NCBI RefSeq assembly: GCF_900091475.1
Contig: NZ_FMIB01000002.1
Location: 992,001 to 1,056,000, forward strand
DNA: 64,000 nt
Direction: 5' to 3'
Source of the DNA: Micromonospora chersina
GTDB taxonomy: Bacteria > Actinomycetota > Actinomycetes > Mycobacteriales > Micromonosporaceae
Part shown: one piece after another, positions 41,191 to 50,584 of the stretch
How the letters are laid out: each line of letters begins with the position of its first letter
How positions within the stretch are numbered: position 1 is the first letter of the stretch
Notes under the pieces: generated by a model
What the model saw: only the letters and a program-made list of their open reading frames with translations
Databases searched by the model: none
What the model was told of the DNA's origin: nothing
Made by a program: the position numbers and the translations under genes

Positions 41191-41500
41191 GCCGTGTGCG
41201 GAAGGGAAGCGAATTGGCGGACGACTAGCTGACAGTGAAGTTCCGGTCAGGAGCGCCGCCGGCTCCGACCCGTCCGCCGATCACCCGACGGTGGGTGAAA
41301 CTCCTGGTCAGGCCTTGTCTTCCGGCTCGGCCGGTCCGGCGGTGACCGACATCTCAGTCGACTAGCGGTCAGTCGTCCCGGGCCGTCGGCTCTGGGCGGA
41401 CCACCGTGGTCAGGGGCGGGAAAGGATGCACGTTTCGCTTTCGCCCGGCGTCGGGCATGATGTGCGGGCCAAGCGGCGGTCGAGGTCGAGCGGAGAGAAC

Positions 41501-42028
41501 GTGGGCGCGTCGGGATGGTCGTACAGCGTCGCCTACCAGCCGGACGTCGCCGCTGCGCTCGAACAGTTGCGTCAGGACGCGTACAACCGGGGCGCGTACT
41601 ACCGCGAGGAGCCCGACCCGCTGTACGCCCTGACCGAGGACGAGTTCCGTGCGCGGCTCGATCCCGCCGATGACGACAGCGGGATCAACGAGTGCCTACT
41701 CGACGAATGGCGCGCCGCCCAGCGGCGACCCAAACCGATTGACCCGGACACGCTGTTCGCAGCGCAACCCCACTCAGGCACGCACTCCATCATCGATATG
41801 GCGAAGGGCGTGTCGGCCAAGCCGGCGCTGTTCACCGTCTCTCCACTGACCGACGAGCAGACGCTTGAGTTCTTCAAAACCCGAACGCCGGCCCCGGATC
41901 AGGTCGTGGAGTGGATGAAGACGTTCGACCCGTTCTCAATCCGCGAACGATGGCAGGGCGTATACGTCGTCAGCTACCTCGACGGCCACCCCGAGCAGAT
42001 CCACTTCTCCGGGTTCTCGGGCGACTGA
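41501..42028 (+). CDS. Conserved hypothetical protein
   Basis: The protein is 175 residues from GTG 41501 (GGAGAG upstream). It opens GASGWSYSVAYQPDVAAALE, followed by LRQDAYNRGAYYREEPDPL and a mid-protein GTHSIIDMAKG; the end GVYVVSYLDGHPEQIHFSGF has the character of a small beta domain. Such proteins are widespread in actinomycetes and are sometimes found near polymorphic-toxin loci, but no catalytic residue is evident. The longer upstream frame (from 41426) lacks sense. Function unknown. Confidence 0.7.
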   Translation: MGASGWSYSVAYQPDVAAALEQLRQDAYNRGAYYREEPDPLYALTEDEFRARLDPADDDSGINECLLDEWRAAQRRPKPIDPDTLFAAQPHSGTHSIIDMAKGVSAKPALFTVSPLTDEQTLEFFKTRTPAPDQVVEWMKTFDPFSIRERWQGVYVVSYLDGHPEQIHFSGFSGD

Positions 42029-42047
42029 ACGCCGAGATCCGGTGGAC

Positions 42048-42509
42048 TCAGCGGTGTGTGCCGGCACGTAACATCTCGATGGTCTTGGTGACGCGCTGCG
42101 CCCGGGTGGCCTCCCGCTTGGCCTCGGTGATCCAGCGGACGAACTCCTTCCGATGCGAGGGGGCCAGCGCCTCGAACGCCACCTGCGCTTCGGCGTCGCC
42201 GGCCAGAGCGCCGGCCAGGTCCTCAGGCACCTCGACAGCACGCGTCCCCACGTCGGGGGCGATGCCGACCTCGTACGCCGACCCGATGCTGACCGCGGCC
42301 TGCTCCCGCGCCGCGCGGGACAACCCGATCAGGTTCTCGCCACCCATCCGAGCCACCCGCAGCGGCAACGTCACCCCATTGACACTGACCCGCACCGGGA
42401 ACGCCTTGCGCCCCTCCCCCACGACGGCTACCTGCTCGTCGGACAGCACGAACGCCCCCGCCGGACCGCGCTGCTCCAACGTCAACGTCAACGTGAGGTT
42501 CTCGGCCAT
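42048..42509 (-). CDS. YdeI/OmpD-associated family (DUF1905-like)
   Basis: The protein is 153 residues. The N-terminal beta-barrel region (LTLTLEQRGPAGAFVLSDEQ, VRVSVNGVTLPLRVARMGGE, LIGLSRAAREQA, YEVGIAPD) is DUF1905. The C-terminal helix pair EDLAGALAGDAEAQVAFEAL, APSHRKEFVRWITEAKREAT is the YdeI/OmpD-associated domain (bacteriocin-protection family). The exact role in actinomycetes is unknown. ATG 42509 begins the similarity. Confidence 0.85.
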   Translation of the reverse strand: MAENLTLTLTLEQRGPAGAFVLSDEQVAVVGEGRKAFPVRVSVNGVTLPLRVARMGGENLIGLSRAAREQAAVSIGSAYEVGIAPDVGTRAVEVPEDLAGALAGDAEAQVAFEALAPSHRKEFVRWITEAKREATRAQRVTKTIEMLRAGTHR

Positions 42510-42657
42510 GACGCCATCGTAGCCGTCAGGTGTCCGGCAAAATCCCCGCCGGATCACCTACAGTCGGCCTGAAGTTGCTGCTTCACGGCGGTCCTGGTGA
42601 CGGCCAGGTGGCCTCCGGCGCCGGCAAGGTCGGTGAAGAGGCCAGGGCTGACGCGGG

Positions 42658-42695
42658 CTCTTCGCGGGCAGCGGAATGGGCCCGCCCGCGAAGAG
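42658..42695. repeat. Palindrome, copy 2 of the repeat family at 1073
   Basis: The arms CTCTTCGCGGGC (42658-42669) and GCCCGCGAAGAG (42684-42695) surround a 14-nt loop. The core and parts of both flanks match the element at 1073-1113. It sits at the 3' edge of the methyltransferase relic. Confidence 0.6.
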
Positions 42696-42754
42696 TTCCG
42701 CGTGGTGTGGCTGTCAGCGGTGGTGGCAGAGCAGGAGACGGAGGGGCGGTCGCC

Positions 42755-43880
42755 GCTTGGGCGGGGACGACGCCGTTGCCGAGGACGCGCAACGCGCCGG
42801 TGCGGGGAGATCGAGGGTGGGGTCGGTGACCCAGTGGGCGGGTAGGCCCATGAACCATTCCGCGAACGGAGGTGCGACCACGGGCTTGCCGTGCTGGCCG
42901 GATTCGGTGGGCGCGGGAGCGGGCCGGCCGATCAGAACCTCCCAGCGTGCGACCGCCGATGCGTAGATCCCCCAGGTCGCCTCATCGGGCGTTCCCAGGC
43001 TGCTGGTGGCGAGCTGGGCGACGGTGGTGCGTAGGTCGGGGCCGCCGTCGCCGTAGTGGCCGGGGCCTCGCGCGTCGGAGGCCGGGGCGTCGGTAGGGCA
43101 GGCGCTGCGCATCGCACGGCTGCGGACGGCAGGGTGAGGTCTCCGTGGGAGCCCCGTCGTCCCTTGCGGCCTGTCTGGCCGTCCGTCGCCCGTGGGATGG
43201 GTAGGAGCCCCTGTGACAGCGGCGGCCGGAAGCCGGCACTGGCTCGGCGGCCGGGGGTGCCGGTGTCGCTGGGGCGTGGGGTTGGCAACAACTTCTGGCG
43301 GGTGCCGTGGGGTTCGATGACGTCGGGCAGCCCGTTGTGGTGTCCGGGTCCTTTGCCGTCACGGGCGCAGGGCGTGGGCAGCGCGCATCGTCTCCCCCGC
43401 CTCTGGTGGCGAGCAGGAACAGCCGGTCGCGTCGATGGGCGGCGCCGATGTCGGATGCGCGTAGGCACAGCCGGCTCGTGTCGTACCCGAGCGCGGCCAG
43501 GTCGGCGTGGACGACGTCGAGTCCGCGCCTGCGCAGGGCGGCGACGTTCTCCACGAACACGAGCGGGGGTCGATGGCGAAGGGCGTGTTGATGTGCTGCC
43601 AGAGGCTGGAGAGGGCCGGTGATGCCGGCGCGTTTGCCGGCGTTGGAGATGTCCTGGCAGGGGAAGCCTGCCGTGAGGACGTCGACATGCCGGACGCGGG
43701 TCCAGTCGATGGTGCGGATGTCTCCGAGGTTGGGCACCTCGGGCCAGTGGTGGGCGAATACGGTGCGGGCGTGTCGGGCGGTTTCGGCGTACCAGGCGAG
43801 GCGGCCGCCGAGCACCAGCTCGACGGCCCGCACCACACCGCGACCAACCCGCACCGGTACACCGGAGACTCCGACGTCAG
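42755..43880 (-). pseudogene. Wrecked C5-cytosine DNA methyltransferase (phage-type)
   Basis: Motifs lie in order but in several frames. One frame (43854 downward) carries AVELVLGGRLAWYAET, motif IV GFPCQDIS with the catalytic Cys, motif VI FVENVAALRRRG and motif VIII AHRRDRLFLLAT. A second has LPTPCARDGKGPGH and LTLPSAA of the recognition region; a third has FAEWFMGLPAHWVTDPTLDL; a fourth step returns to the first frame with motif X ALRVLGNGVVPAQAATA. That is at least three frameshifts, and motif I at the N-terminus is missing. Intact relatives are orphan methyltransferases of actinophages and integrative plasmids. No restriction endonuclease is nearby. Confidence 0.8.
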
Positions 43881-44028
43881 CTGAGGGGCGGGCCGCTTTC
43901 CCACAGCGCTCGTCCGAGTTGACCTCCTAGGCGCGCCCTCCGGAACGGGTCACGCGGGGGATACCGAACCCGGCCGGCCGCGGATAGTGTCCACGCATCG
44001 ACCGCCCGTTCGTCCGGAGGGCTCCGTC

Positions 44029-45261
44029 ATGAGATTCGGACTGCCGTGGCTGCCCCGAACGGTGGCCACCGTGCTGCTTCTTCTCGGCGGGGTCGGCGTG
44101 CCCGCCGCGTCCGCCTCGGCGGCGCCGACGGGCACGGACCTCACCGTCGACCTGGCCGGCGGGACGATTCCGCTGGGGGTCACGAAGAAGACGCTTCACT
44201 TGAAGATCAGCAACCGGGGCGACGCGACCCCGACCCAGGTCGTCGTCCGGGTCGACGCGTCGGAGCTGGACCCCTCGAGTTTCAAGATCACGCTCTGGCC
44301 GACCGGCGGGCTGGGCGAGTGCGACGGGGATGTCTCCGGCTGGTACTGCGACCTGCTGCGGGATCAGCTTCCGGGGCCGGGCGAGACGGTGGAGCTTCCC
44401 GTCCTCGCCACCGTTCAGACCGGAGAGCCCTTCGCGGGCCGGATCAAGGTGACGGTCGAGGTCGAACCGGTCGACACGAATCCGGCCGACAACACGAAGT
44501 GGTTCCCGATCGAGGTGGTGGACCACCCCGAAGCCGACCTTTCGGTGGTCGCGCCGGACGTGACGCAGTCGGTGCAGATCGCTGCCGACGGCAGCCTCAA
44601 ATCCACCGGCACGTTGAATCCGGGCGAGACGGGCGCGGTGCGCTACACGATCGCCAACCAGGGGCGGAAGCCGGTCGGTGGCGTCAAGGTCGAGCTGCGC
44701 CTGCCCACGGGCGCGACGTTCACCAGGCCGCCGAGTGAATGCGTCCTCGGTGCCGCCGGTCGCACGGCGGTCTGCACCTACGACCGGCTGGTCCTCATTC
44801 CGGTCGACCAGGACACCGACCCGAACGACCAGCTCCACTCCGCCGTCGAGCTGTACCACCTGGCGACGGTGTCGGCCGCCACGAAGGCGCCGGTCACGTT
44901 GCGAAACGGGACCGTCCGGGTCGAGGGCCTGAGCGAGCCTCCGTCGGACCTTTCCGGTCTGTCGCGGAGCGACCTCCCCGCGAATGCGGTCGCCGTACCG
45001 GCGGTCGACGTGGACGACAGCGACAACCAGGACGGGTTCGCGGTCGTGGTGGTCGCGGACAGCAGCGGCGGAGGTAGTGGCGGCGACCCCGGTGGCGGTG
45101 GTGGCGGCGGCCACCCCGGTAACGGTGGTGGCGCTGGTAGTGGCGGCAGCTTGCCGATCACCGGGATCCGGGCCGGGCTGACCGCCGGGACCGGCTTCGC
45201 CCTGCTGGTGGGTGGCGGCGTGCTGCTGCTCCTGACCCGACGGCGCCGGGCCATCCGGTGA
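44029..45261 (+). CDS. Large LPXTG-anchored surface protein with CARDB/DUF11-like domains
   Basis: The protein is 410 residues. The signal peptide (PWLPRTVATVLLLLGGVGVP, cleavage at SASA) precedes two or three immunoglobulin-like domains: TDLTVDLAGGTIPLGVTKKT, SNRGDATPTQVVVRVD, then ADLSVVAPDVTQ and ETGAVRYTIANQGRKPVGGV, the pattern of CARDB/DUF11 repeats. A Gly/Ser-rich spacer (~350-375) leads to the sorting motif LPITG, a membrane helix and the tail RRRRAIR. It would be coupled to the wall by sortase. ATG 44029 has GGAGGG upstream. The role is probably structural or adhesive. Confidence 0.82.
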   Translation: MRFGLPWLPRTVATVLLLLGGVGVPAASASAAPTGTDLTVDLAGGTIPLGVTKKTLHLKISNRGDATPTQVVVRVDASELDPSSFKITLWPTGGLGECDGDVSGWYCDLLRDQLPGPGETVELPVLATVQTGEPFAGRIKVTVEVEPVDTNPADNTKWFPIEVVDHPEADLSVVAPDVTQSVQIAADGSLKSTGTLNPGETGAVRYTIANQGRKPVGGVKVELRLPTGATFTRPPSECVLGAAGRTAVCTYDRLVLIPVDQDTDPNDQLHSAVELYHLATVSAATKAPVTLRNGTVRVEGLSEPPSDLSGLSRSDLPANAVAVPAVDVDDSDNQDGFAVVVVADSSGGGSGGDPGGGGGGGHPGNGGGAGSGGSLPITGIRAGLTAGTGFALLVGGGVLLLLTRRRRAIR

Positions 45262-45295
45262 CCATCGAGGGGCGACCGGTGTTGGCGGTGCGCAA

Positions 45296-45720
45296 CTAGC
45301 CCTGCGGGACCCCGACCGCCAGGCCGACGATCCAGATGGCCGCGAGGAGCCGGAACGCGGCCCCCGGCCGCGCGCCGCCCACTTGGTCCGGCATCGTCCA
45401 CTCAAGTCGAGTGATCGGATGACCAGGTAAAGGCACTTCAGGGCGGCCTGTTCGGCCGGGAATTGCCCGCGAGCCCGGACCCGTTCGGCGGTCGCGGGCG
45501 TTGAGGGACTCGATGGCGTTGCTGGAGCACATGATCCGGCGGATCTCTGCGTCGAGGTCCAGGAACGGGATGAACTCCGGCCGGTCCGCCCGTCACAGCT
45601 TGACGATGGCCGGGTACTGGCCGCCCCAGGCGGCGCTGAACTCGTCGAAGCCGGCCGCTGCCGCGGTCTCTGTCGCGGCGGTGTAGACCGGCCGCAGGCT
45701 CTTGGGCTGCACCACCGCTT
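45296..45720 (-). pseudogene. IS256-family (mutator) transposase relic
   Basis: The minus frame reads VVQPKSLRPVYTAATETAAA, FDEFSAAWGGQYPAIVKL, a stop where Trp is expected, then RPEFIPFLDLDAEIRRIMCS and NAIESLNARDRR. This is the C-terminal catalytic segment of IS256 transposases, including the Glu of NAIES. Further down it is frameshifted (LEWTMPDQVGG). No terminal inverted repeats were found. It is immobile. Confidence 0.75.
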
Positions 45721-45949
45721 GCGGCCGGGCGGTCGGCGATCGCCCTGACGTCGACGGGGAGCAACCCCGCCGGCGATCGTCCCGCCTCAGCCCTCGTCTC
45801 TATGGTCCCGTCAGCGTGGGCCGCCAGCCCGGCCGATGCCGGCCGGAGGTCGCCAGCAGGCCGGGGCCTGGCTGGCGCGGCCCGCTTGTGGGCCGCCTTG
45901 ATGCGGTCCGCCCGGCTCGTCGGCACCATGCCTGACCAGGGTGTTTCCG

Positions 45950-45985
45950 TGGTGCGGCGGGCGGGACTCGAACCCGCGACCGAGC
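45950..45985 (-). other. 3' part of a tRNA gene (att-type fragment)
   Basis: On the minus strand this reads CCA end, A discriminator, acceptor 3' strand CCGCCGC, and a perfect T-arm GCGGG-TTCGAGT-CCCGC, preceded by a CGGTC variable region. The anticodon arm, D-arm and 5' half are absent, so it cannot be a working tRNA. Such 3' tRNA ends are what integrative elements leave at their attachment sites. Confidence 0.6.
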
Positions 45986-46116
45986 GATTAGATCAAATTG
46001 CCATCGCTGACGACCTGCGCGCATAGGGCACTACCAGCGAGACCAACTCTCGGCATCTCACACCACTCCCCCGCCGTCGCCGACCTCTTGCGGACCAGAT
46101 GCGGATCGATCACCTG
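45976..46116. repeat. Degenerate direct repeat, copy 2 (att-like scar)
   Basis: This is the partner of 14912-15055 in the same orientation. It runs from the tRNA fragment outward: GCGACCGAG, GATCAAATTGCC, CTCACACCACTCCCCCGC, GACCTCTTGCGGACC. Confidence 0.5.
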
Positions 46117-46179
46117 TCGGGCGGGCTGGGCGTCAGCTTGGCCTGGGTAAGTCGAGAACGGCTGCGGTACTTTGCCGGA

Positions 46180-46443
46180 GTGAACCGCGAAGAGGTCGTC
46201 CTCAGGCTAAGTCACGACCAGGCGCTGGTGCTCTCGGACTGGCTTGAGCGGATGGAGTCCTCGCGGGCATTCGCTGAAGTGGTGGACGATCGAGCCGTCT
46301 GGTCTGCCCTGCACTGCATCGGCGGGACCCTCGACAAGTCTCTAGTCGACATCTTCAGCGCCGACTACACGCAGCGCCTCCAGGCAGCCCGCCTGCGGCT
46401 GTCGGAGACGCTAGGCGACTTCGATCCGGGGGCTGACGAATAA
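46180..46443 (+). CDS. Small helical hypothetical protein
   Basis: It has 87 residues from GTG 46180: NREEVVLRLSHDQALVLSDW, LERMESSRAFAEVV, then ALHCIGGTLDKSLVDIFSAD and a C-terminal helix ending in acidic residues. It resembles short all-helical actinomycete proteins of unknown role that open with EVVLxLSxxxALVLxDWL. The frame is open 27 codons upstream but without sense. It lies just outside the att-like scar, so it may belong to an old inserted element. Confidence 0.6.
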   Translation: MNREEVVLRLSHDQALVLSDWLERMESSRAFAEVVDDRAVWSALHCIGGTLDKSLVDIFSADYTQRLQAARLRLSETLGDFDPGADE

Positions 46444-46970
46444 ACTAAGCGGCCTGCTGATGGTCAAATTAGGCCAGAGAGTCTCGCTTGGCATTCAGCC
46501 AAGCCTCAGCCGCCTCGACCTCGCTCGGCTTATCAACGGAGGCCGCCATGGTTTGTCGGATCACAGCGAGCACCGTAGCGAACGGGAGAGGGTAAACACC
46601 TCCTCTGCCTGAAGCCCATCTCTGTCGAACGTCCCCGCCGGAGGCATCGGTCTGGGCACCTTGGGCAGTCCGCAGCTATCGGCCGGCGCGTTGGCCGACG
46701 CCGGCGCTTGCGCCGCCAGCAGGCCGAGCGCGACCCGCCGCCATGACGGCTCAAAGCCGAACTCGGCAACCGCCGCGGTTAAGCCTCGCGACGCGTTCGG
46801 TGGAAGATTGATCGGCGGGCGGTGAGCTGCCCGTCAGCCCTTGCTGAGCTGCTGCGGCAGTCCGCGGCGTCCGAGTACGTCCGTCGGCGTGCGTACCGAT
46901 CGTCACTCAGTTGGGCGCCCAGACTGGCCGACTCCGATCGATATCAGACGCGGTCACTAAGCTGCGCGCC
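46444..46970. other. Mostly non-coding, one possible short remnant
   Basis: On the minus strand around 46474-46600 a short frame reads ATVLAVIRQTMAASVDKPSE and then VEAAEAWLNAKRDSLA before a stop, possibly the 3' tail of a lost gene. Nothing else is recognised. Confidence 0.3.
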
Positions 46971-47369
46971 ATGATCACACGACCCACCGTGAAGTGGGGC
47001 CGCGAGGTGCAGGACCAGAGAGGCCGCATCGCTGCAGGAACCCTTGCTGAGGATGACGCCTACGCCCTGAACCTGTGGCCAGACGCATTCATCACTGCTG
47101 TCGATACTGCTCTTGACGCCTATGAAGCAGACCTACATTCATTCTCGTCACCGTCGGATGATGAAGTCTTCGCGTCGGTCGAGCGGGTCGTCATGGCTCT
47201 CAACATGATCAATGAGGAACACGGAAGCAGGATCGAGACGGGCGAGCGCGAGGAGCTGTGTGAGTACATCGACGATGTCCTGACAGACGCGGGTATTGAT
47301 GTCGATGGTCTCACCTCCCGACGAAACATCGACCGGGCAGAACTTACCGACGAGTGGCGCGACTGGTGA
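46971..47369 (+). CDS. Hypothetical protein, possibly immunity-like
   Basis: The protein is 132 residues starting MITRPTVKWGREVQDQRGRI, with a central AITAVDTALDAYEADLHS-like helical region (FITAVDTALDAYEADLHSFS) and ERVVMALNMINEEHGSRIET, ending with acidic residues and ELTDEWRDW. It is helical and acidic, with no Cys or catalytic motif; size and charge resemble immunity proteins of polymorphic toxins, but that is a guess. ATG 46971 is preferred because the upstream in-frame codons cross non-coding-looking sequence. Confidence 0.6.
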   Translation: MITRPTVKWGREVQDQRGRIAAGTLAEDDAYALNLWPDAFITAVDTALDAYEADLHSFSSPSDDEVFASVERVVMALNMINEEHGSRIETGEREELCEYIDDVLTDAGIDVDGLTSRRNIDRAELTDEWRDW

Positions 47370-47600
47370 GGCACTGATCCAGCCAGCGAAGCCTCGCCAT
47401 CCCGTCGCCGTCGACCCACCCTTGCGGGAGCGGGCCGCCGTCGGGGCCGCCACGTCAAGACGGCCTTGACGCACGGACGGACGCTGGCAGCCCTGACGGT
47501 CTGCTCGGCTCGTCCGGGTCGTCGGCGGTGGCATGGCGCTACCGCAACCACCGACGGATCGCGACCCGCCGACGGGTGATGCTGCATCCGCTCGCTACGG

Positions 47601-48764
47601 TCAGCTCGCGCTACGAGGCTGCCCGGCACACCAGGCCGCGAGAGCCTCCTCTGTACAGGGGAGATTGCACTCTCCGATGGCCCTCGGCATCATCGGGCCC
47701 TGCCTGAGCAGGCGGACATGTATGACGACGCGAACGACCTCCTGCTGGAAAGGTGAGAGATCATCGAACGCGACGCCGTCCGGAAGCGGACCGTCGGGAA
47801 AGGCCAGGCCGAGCAGGAGCCGCAGCGCCAGGAAGTCATGCCGATGCGGGTCCGGAACCCGCATCCGCTCCAGCAGCAGACCAGCGAGCTGTGGCACCGA
47901 GTTGGCGGTGAGACCGCCGAGGGCCGAGGCGGTGGCGTTGGCCATCGCGCCATCCGGTGAACCCCAATCCACAACCGGTTCCATCAGGCAATCGGCCAGT
48001 TCGGCCAGCAGCGCCGTGTCGGGCGCCGGGACCAGCCGCACCAGTCCGATCAGCGCCGCCCGGTGAACAAGCCAGTCGGAGTTGCCACGCCACCGGCGTA
48101 CCCCATCCACGATGGCGCCGTCAGAGGGGTGGCCGGCGAGTCCCGCCGCGATGCACATCTCCGCGGCTACGGCCGGGTCCATCTCCACTGAGAGCTGTTG
48201 GCCCAGAACGGGTGACATGGTTGCCCACTCCTGCGGGAAGGCGGCGAGCAGATACGCCATCCCGAGACGAAGGTGCGGATCACGATCCTGCAGGACCCGC
48301 AGGTACGCGGGGACACCCGCCCGCACCGCCTCATACGCCGCGGCGTGCCAGGGAGCAGTGACCGGGCGTCGGTATCCGCCATGCCTGCGCCACTCCGGCG
48401 ACCTGGACAGCCACCAGTCCGACCGCTGCGACGCGAGTTCGCTCAGCGTCGGGACGTCCGCCGCAGGCCTCGGCGATTCGTACAGCTCGGCACAATCGAG
48501 AATCGTCCGCAGGAGGCGGTAGGCCACCAGCCGATCCGGTGCCTCCTGGTCGGCCAGCAGATCGATCAGGTACGGCGCGGCGGCCGCCGCCGGCTCCTCC
48601 ACCAAGCCTTGGTGCTGGAGATGGTCTTCGACCTGTTCTTCCGCCTCGGCCCGCGCCGCCGGGTCGTGAGATCGAAGCATCTGCAACAGCCTTGGCACGT
48701 CCGAGGCCGGTCCGTACGGACCTTGCAACGATTCCCAGTCGACGGCGCACAGGTAGTCATTCAC
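47601..48764 (-). CDS. HEAT/armadillo-like repeat protein
   Basis: The protein is 387 residues from GTG 48764. It starts NDYLCAVDWESLQGPYGPAS, an opening common to actinomycete HEAT-type proteins, followed by pairs of helices: VPRLLQMLRSHDPAARAEAE, AAPYLIDLLAD, VPAYLRVLQDRDPHLRLGMA, YLLAAFPQEWATMSP, AALIGLVRLVPAPDTALLAE and ASALGGLTANSVPQLAGLLL. No enzyme motif is present. Probably a protein-protein interaction scaffold. From memory, proteins of this type are common among duplicated genes near toxin systems. Confidence 0.75.
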   Translation of the reverse strand: MNDYLCAVDWESLQGPYGPASDVPRLLQMLRSHDPAARAEAEEQVEDHLQHQGLVEEPAAAAAPYLIDLLADQEAPDRLVAYRLLRTILDCAELYESPRPAADVPTLSELASQRSDWWLSRSPEWRRHGGYRRPVTAPWHAAAYEAVRAGVPAYLRVLQDRDPHLRLGMAYLLAAFPQEWATMSPVLGQQLSVEMDPAVAAEMCIAAGLAGHPSDGAIVDGVRRWRGNSDWLVHRAALIGLVRLVPAPDTALLAELADCLMEPVVDWGSPDGAMANATASALGGLTANSVPQLAGLLLERMRVPDPHRHDFLALRLLLGLAFPDGPLPDGVAFDDLSPFQQEVVRVVIHVRLLRQGPMMPRAIGECNLPCTEEALAAWCAGQPRSAS

Positions 48765-48900
48765 GGCCGGCAAAGTAGCAGCAGGGACCGACCGCCAGGC
48801 TGATCGAGAACCGCCAGCCGTATAGACCCGCGTGCCCGCGCCGGTGGGTCGTCACTCCCCCGCTGACCGTTTCTGTACAAAGCTGCTTTTCCGCAAGCAG

Positions 48901-48934
48901 AAAGGCCACCTCCCGAATCCGGGAAGTGGCCTTT
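48901..48934. terminator. Strong hairpin, terminator-like
   Basis: AAAGGCCACCTCCCG and CGGGAAGTGGCCTTT form a 15-base stem with one mismatch (48901-48915, 48920-48934) and a 4-nt loop, with A-start and T-end. It lies between the HEAT gene promoter and the integrase relic. Confidence 0.6.
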
Positions 48935-48942
48935 GACTGGAG

Positions 48943-49180
48943 ACCGTGTTCTGGGGCGCCGGCACCGCCCACCTGCTGCCCCGGCTGATCAAGGGCCGTA
49001 CGCGCGGGCCGGTGTTCGTCGCCCACCGCCGGCCACCGCCGGGGAAGGTTTCGCCAGCCGGCGCGACGTCTGCCCCGAGTTCGAGCTCATCTGGCTGTCA
49101 TACGGCCAGGCCCGCGCCCTGCTGGATGAGCACACCGCACTCGGCGGCGTGCCGGGTACAGGCTGGGATCTGCAGGATCA
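48943..49180 (+). pseudogene. Tyrosine recombinase (integrase) relic
   Basis: One frame reads [34 protein letters not shown]; after a frameshift near 49060 the next reads [20 protein letters not shown] and GTGWDLQ. In intact actinobacterial integrases this stretch lies in the catalytic domain just before the H-x-x-R motif. That motif and the Tyr are missing, as is the N-terminal half. It is a dead fragment of a site-specific integrase. Confidence 0.7.
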
Positions 49181-49858
49181 GCGGTGTCGGGCGCCGCCGT
49201 CGACGTGGACCGTCTCGCCCGTCACCCATCCCGCACTCAGGAGCCACAGGGCGGTGTCGGTGACGTCCTCGAGCGTCCCGACCCTGCCTGCGAGGGAGGC
49301 CGCGGCGGCACTGTCGTACAAGGCACGGCGACGCTCGTTCGGAAGCCGGTCCCAGGTGCCAGAGTCGGTGATACCGGGCGCGATAGCGTTGATACGCAGC
49401 GGCGCGAGCTCGACGGCCAGGTGAGTGACCAGCGCGGACAGGGCAGCATTCGCAGTACCTTTGACGACGGTGCCGGGCTTGGGCTGCCAGCCCACTATGC
49501 CGGAGAAGAACAGAAACGACCCGTCGGCAGGCATCCGTGGGGCGAAGTGCTTGGCCAGCAGCAGCGGGCCGACGACCTTGGCGGAGAACGCGGCCTGGAT
49601 CTTGTCGTGTTCCAGGTCGGGCACCGGCACGTCATGGTGAGCAGACGCGGTGGAGATCACGTGGTCGAAGGCGCCGAGCGACTCCGCGGTCCGCGCGATG
49701 GTGGTCTCGTCGGTGACGTCGATCTGGACCTCGGGGCCAGACCGTGTGGCGACGACGACGTCGGCGCCGGCCAGCCCGGTCCGCCGGACGATCTCAGCGC
49801 CGATACCGCGGGCCCCGCCGACGACCAGGATCCGCTTGCCTGTCAGGTTCTCGCTCAT
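49178..49858 (-). CDS. Atypical short-chain dehydrogenase (no YxxxK)
   Basis: The protein is 226 residues. It has a cofactor loop [12 protein letters not shown] (~12-23), an ATRSG strand end suggesting NADP preference, the Ser in [10 protein letters not shown], and [15 protein letters not shown] near the end. At the catalytic helix, where Tyr-x3-Lys is expected, the sequence is [14 protein letters not shown], so both residues are absent. This occurs in a subgroup of SDR proteins in which the activity is unclear. ATG 49858 is divergent from an HxlR regulator 56 bases away, which probably controls it. Confidence 0.8.
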   Translation of the reverse strand: MSENLTGKRILVVGGARGIGAEIVRRTGLAGADVVVATRSGPEVQIDVTDETTIARTAESLGAFDHVISTASAHHDVPVPDLEHDKIQAAFSAKVVGPLLLAKHFAPRMPADGSFLFFSGIVGWQPKPGTVVKGTANAALSALVTHLAVELAPLRINAIAPGITDSGTWDRLPNERRRALYDSAAAASLAGRVGTLEDVTDTALWLLSAGWVTGETVHVDGGARHR

Positions 49859-49914
49859 GACCGCGACGGTATACATTTGCTACCGGTATCTTCAACGCTA
49901 CCGAGAGGACCTCC

Positions 49915-50286
49915 GTGGGCAAGGCGTACAACGTCATGGCGGCGACGTGCCCGAGTCGCACTGTGCTGCACCGCATCGGGGCGCGTTGGACGGTGTTCGC
50001 CATCAACGCCCTGGAGGACGGGCCGATGCGGTTCACCGAGCTCAAAGCGCACATTCGCGGGATCACCCCGAAGGCCCTCACCGAGACGCTGCGCGCCATG
50101 GAGGCTGACGGCCTGCTCGCCCGTACCGACCTGGGCGGCAACCCGCCGCACGTCGAATACGCCCTGACCGAGCTCGGCCGCTCCCTGCTGGTTCCGCTGC
50201 GTGCCGTACGACAGTGGGCCGAGACGCACGTCCCGGACATCCTCGCTGCGCGTGAACGAGCCGGCATCGTGGAGGCCTCTAGCTGA
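49915..50286 (+). CDS. HxlR-family transcriptional regulator
   Basis: The protein is 123 residues. The winged helix is clear: CPSRTVLHRIGARWTVFAIN, GPMRFTELKAHIRGITPKAL, TETLRAMEADGLLAR and the wing HVEYALTELGRSLL. The N-terminal Cys of HxlR proteins, often the redox or aldehyde sensor, is present (ATCPS, ~11). The GTG start at 49915 is divergent from the SDR gene, so it likely represses the SDR until an electrophile oxidises the Cys. Confidence 0.88.
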   Translation: MGKAYNVMAATCPSRTVLHRIGARWTVFAINALEDGPMRFTELKAHIRGITPKALTETLRAMEADGLLARTDLGGNPPHVEYALTELGRSLLVPLRAVRQWAETHVPDILAARERAGIVEASS

Positions 50287-50584
50287 GGAGGCCTCACCGA
50301 ACGCCGGCAGCAGCGCAAGGTGCCGACGACAGCGTCATGTCGAGCCTCTCAAGCGGTCTGGTCGCACAGCGAGGAGGGCGACCAGTGCTCCTGGCCTGAG
50401 GTCAGGAGCGTGAGTTCTTCCGTTGACCTCACGAGACGGTCGCTGCCGACCGCCCCGTCGCCCGGCATTCATCCGTCAACGGCCGCATGGCGTTCAGAGT
50501 CGTGCGTCCACGGCTTGTGCGGCACGCCCTCCCGCTGCTTCCCGCAGGAGGGACACGCATGTCAAGTGCGCCTGGAGCGCCCCA

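Noticed and set aside
45950..45985. A complete tRNA gene
   Set aside because: Only the T-arm and acceptor end exist; anticodon and D arms cannot be folded from the upstream sequence.
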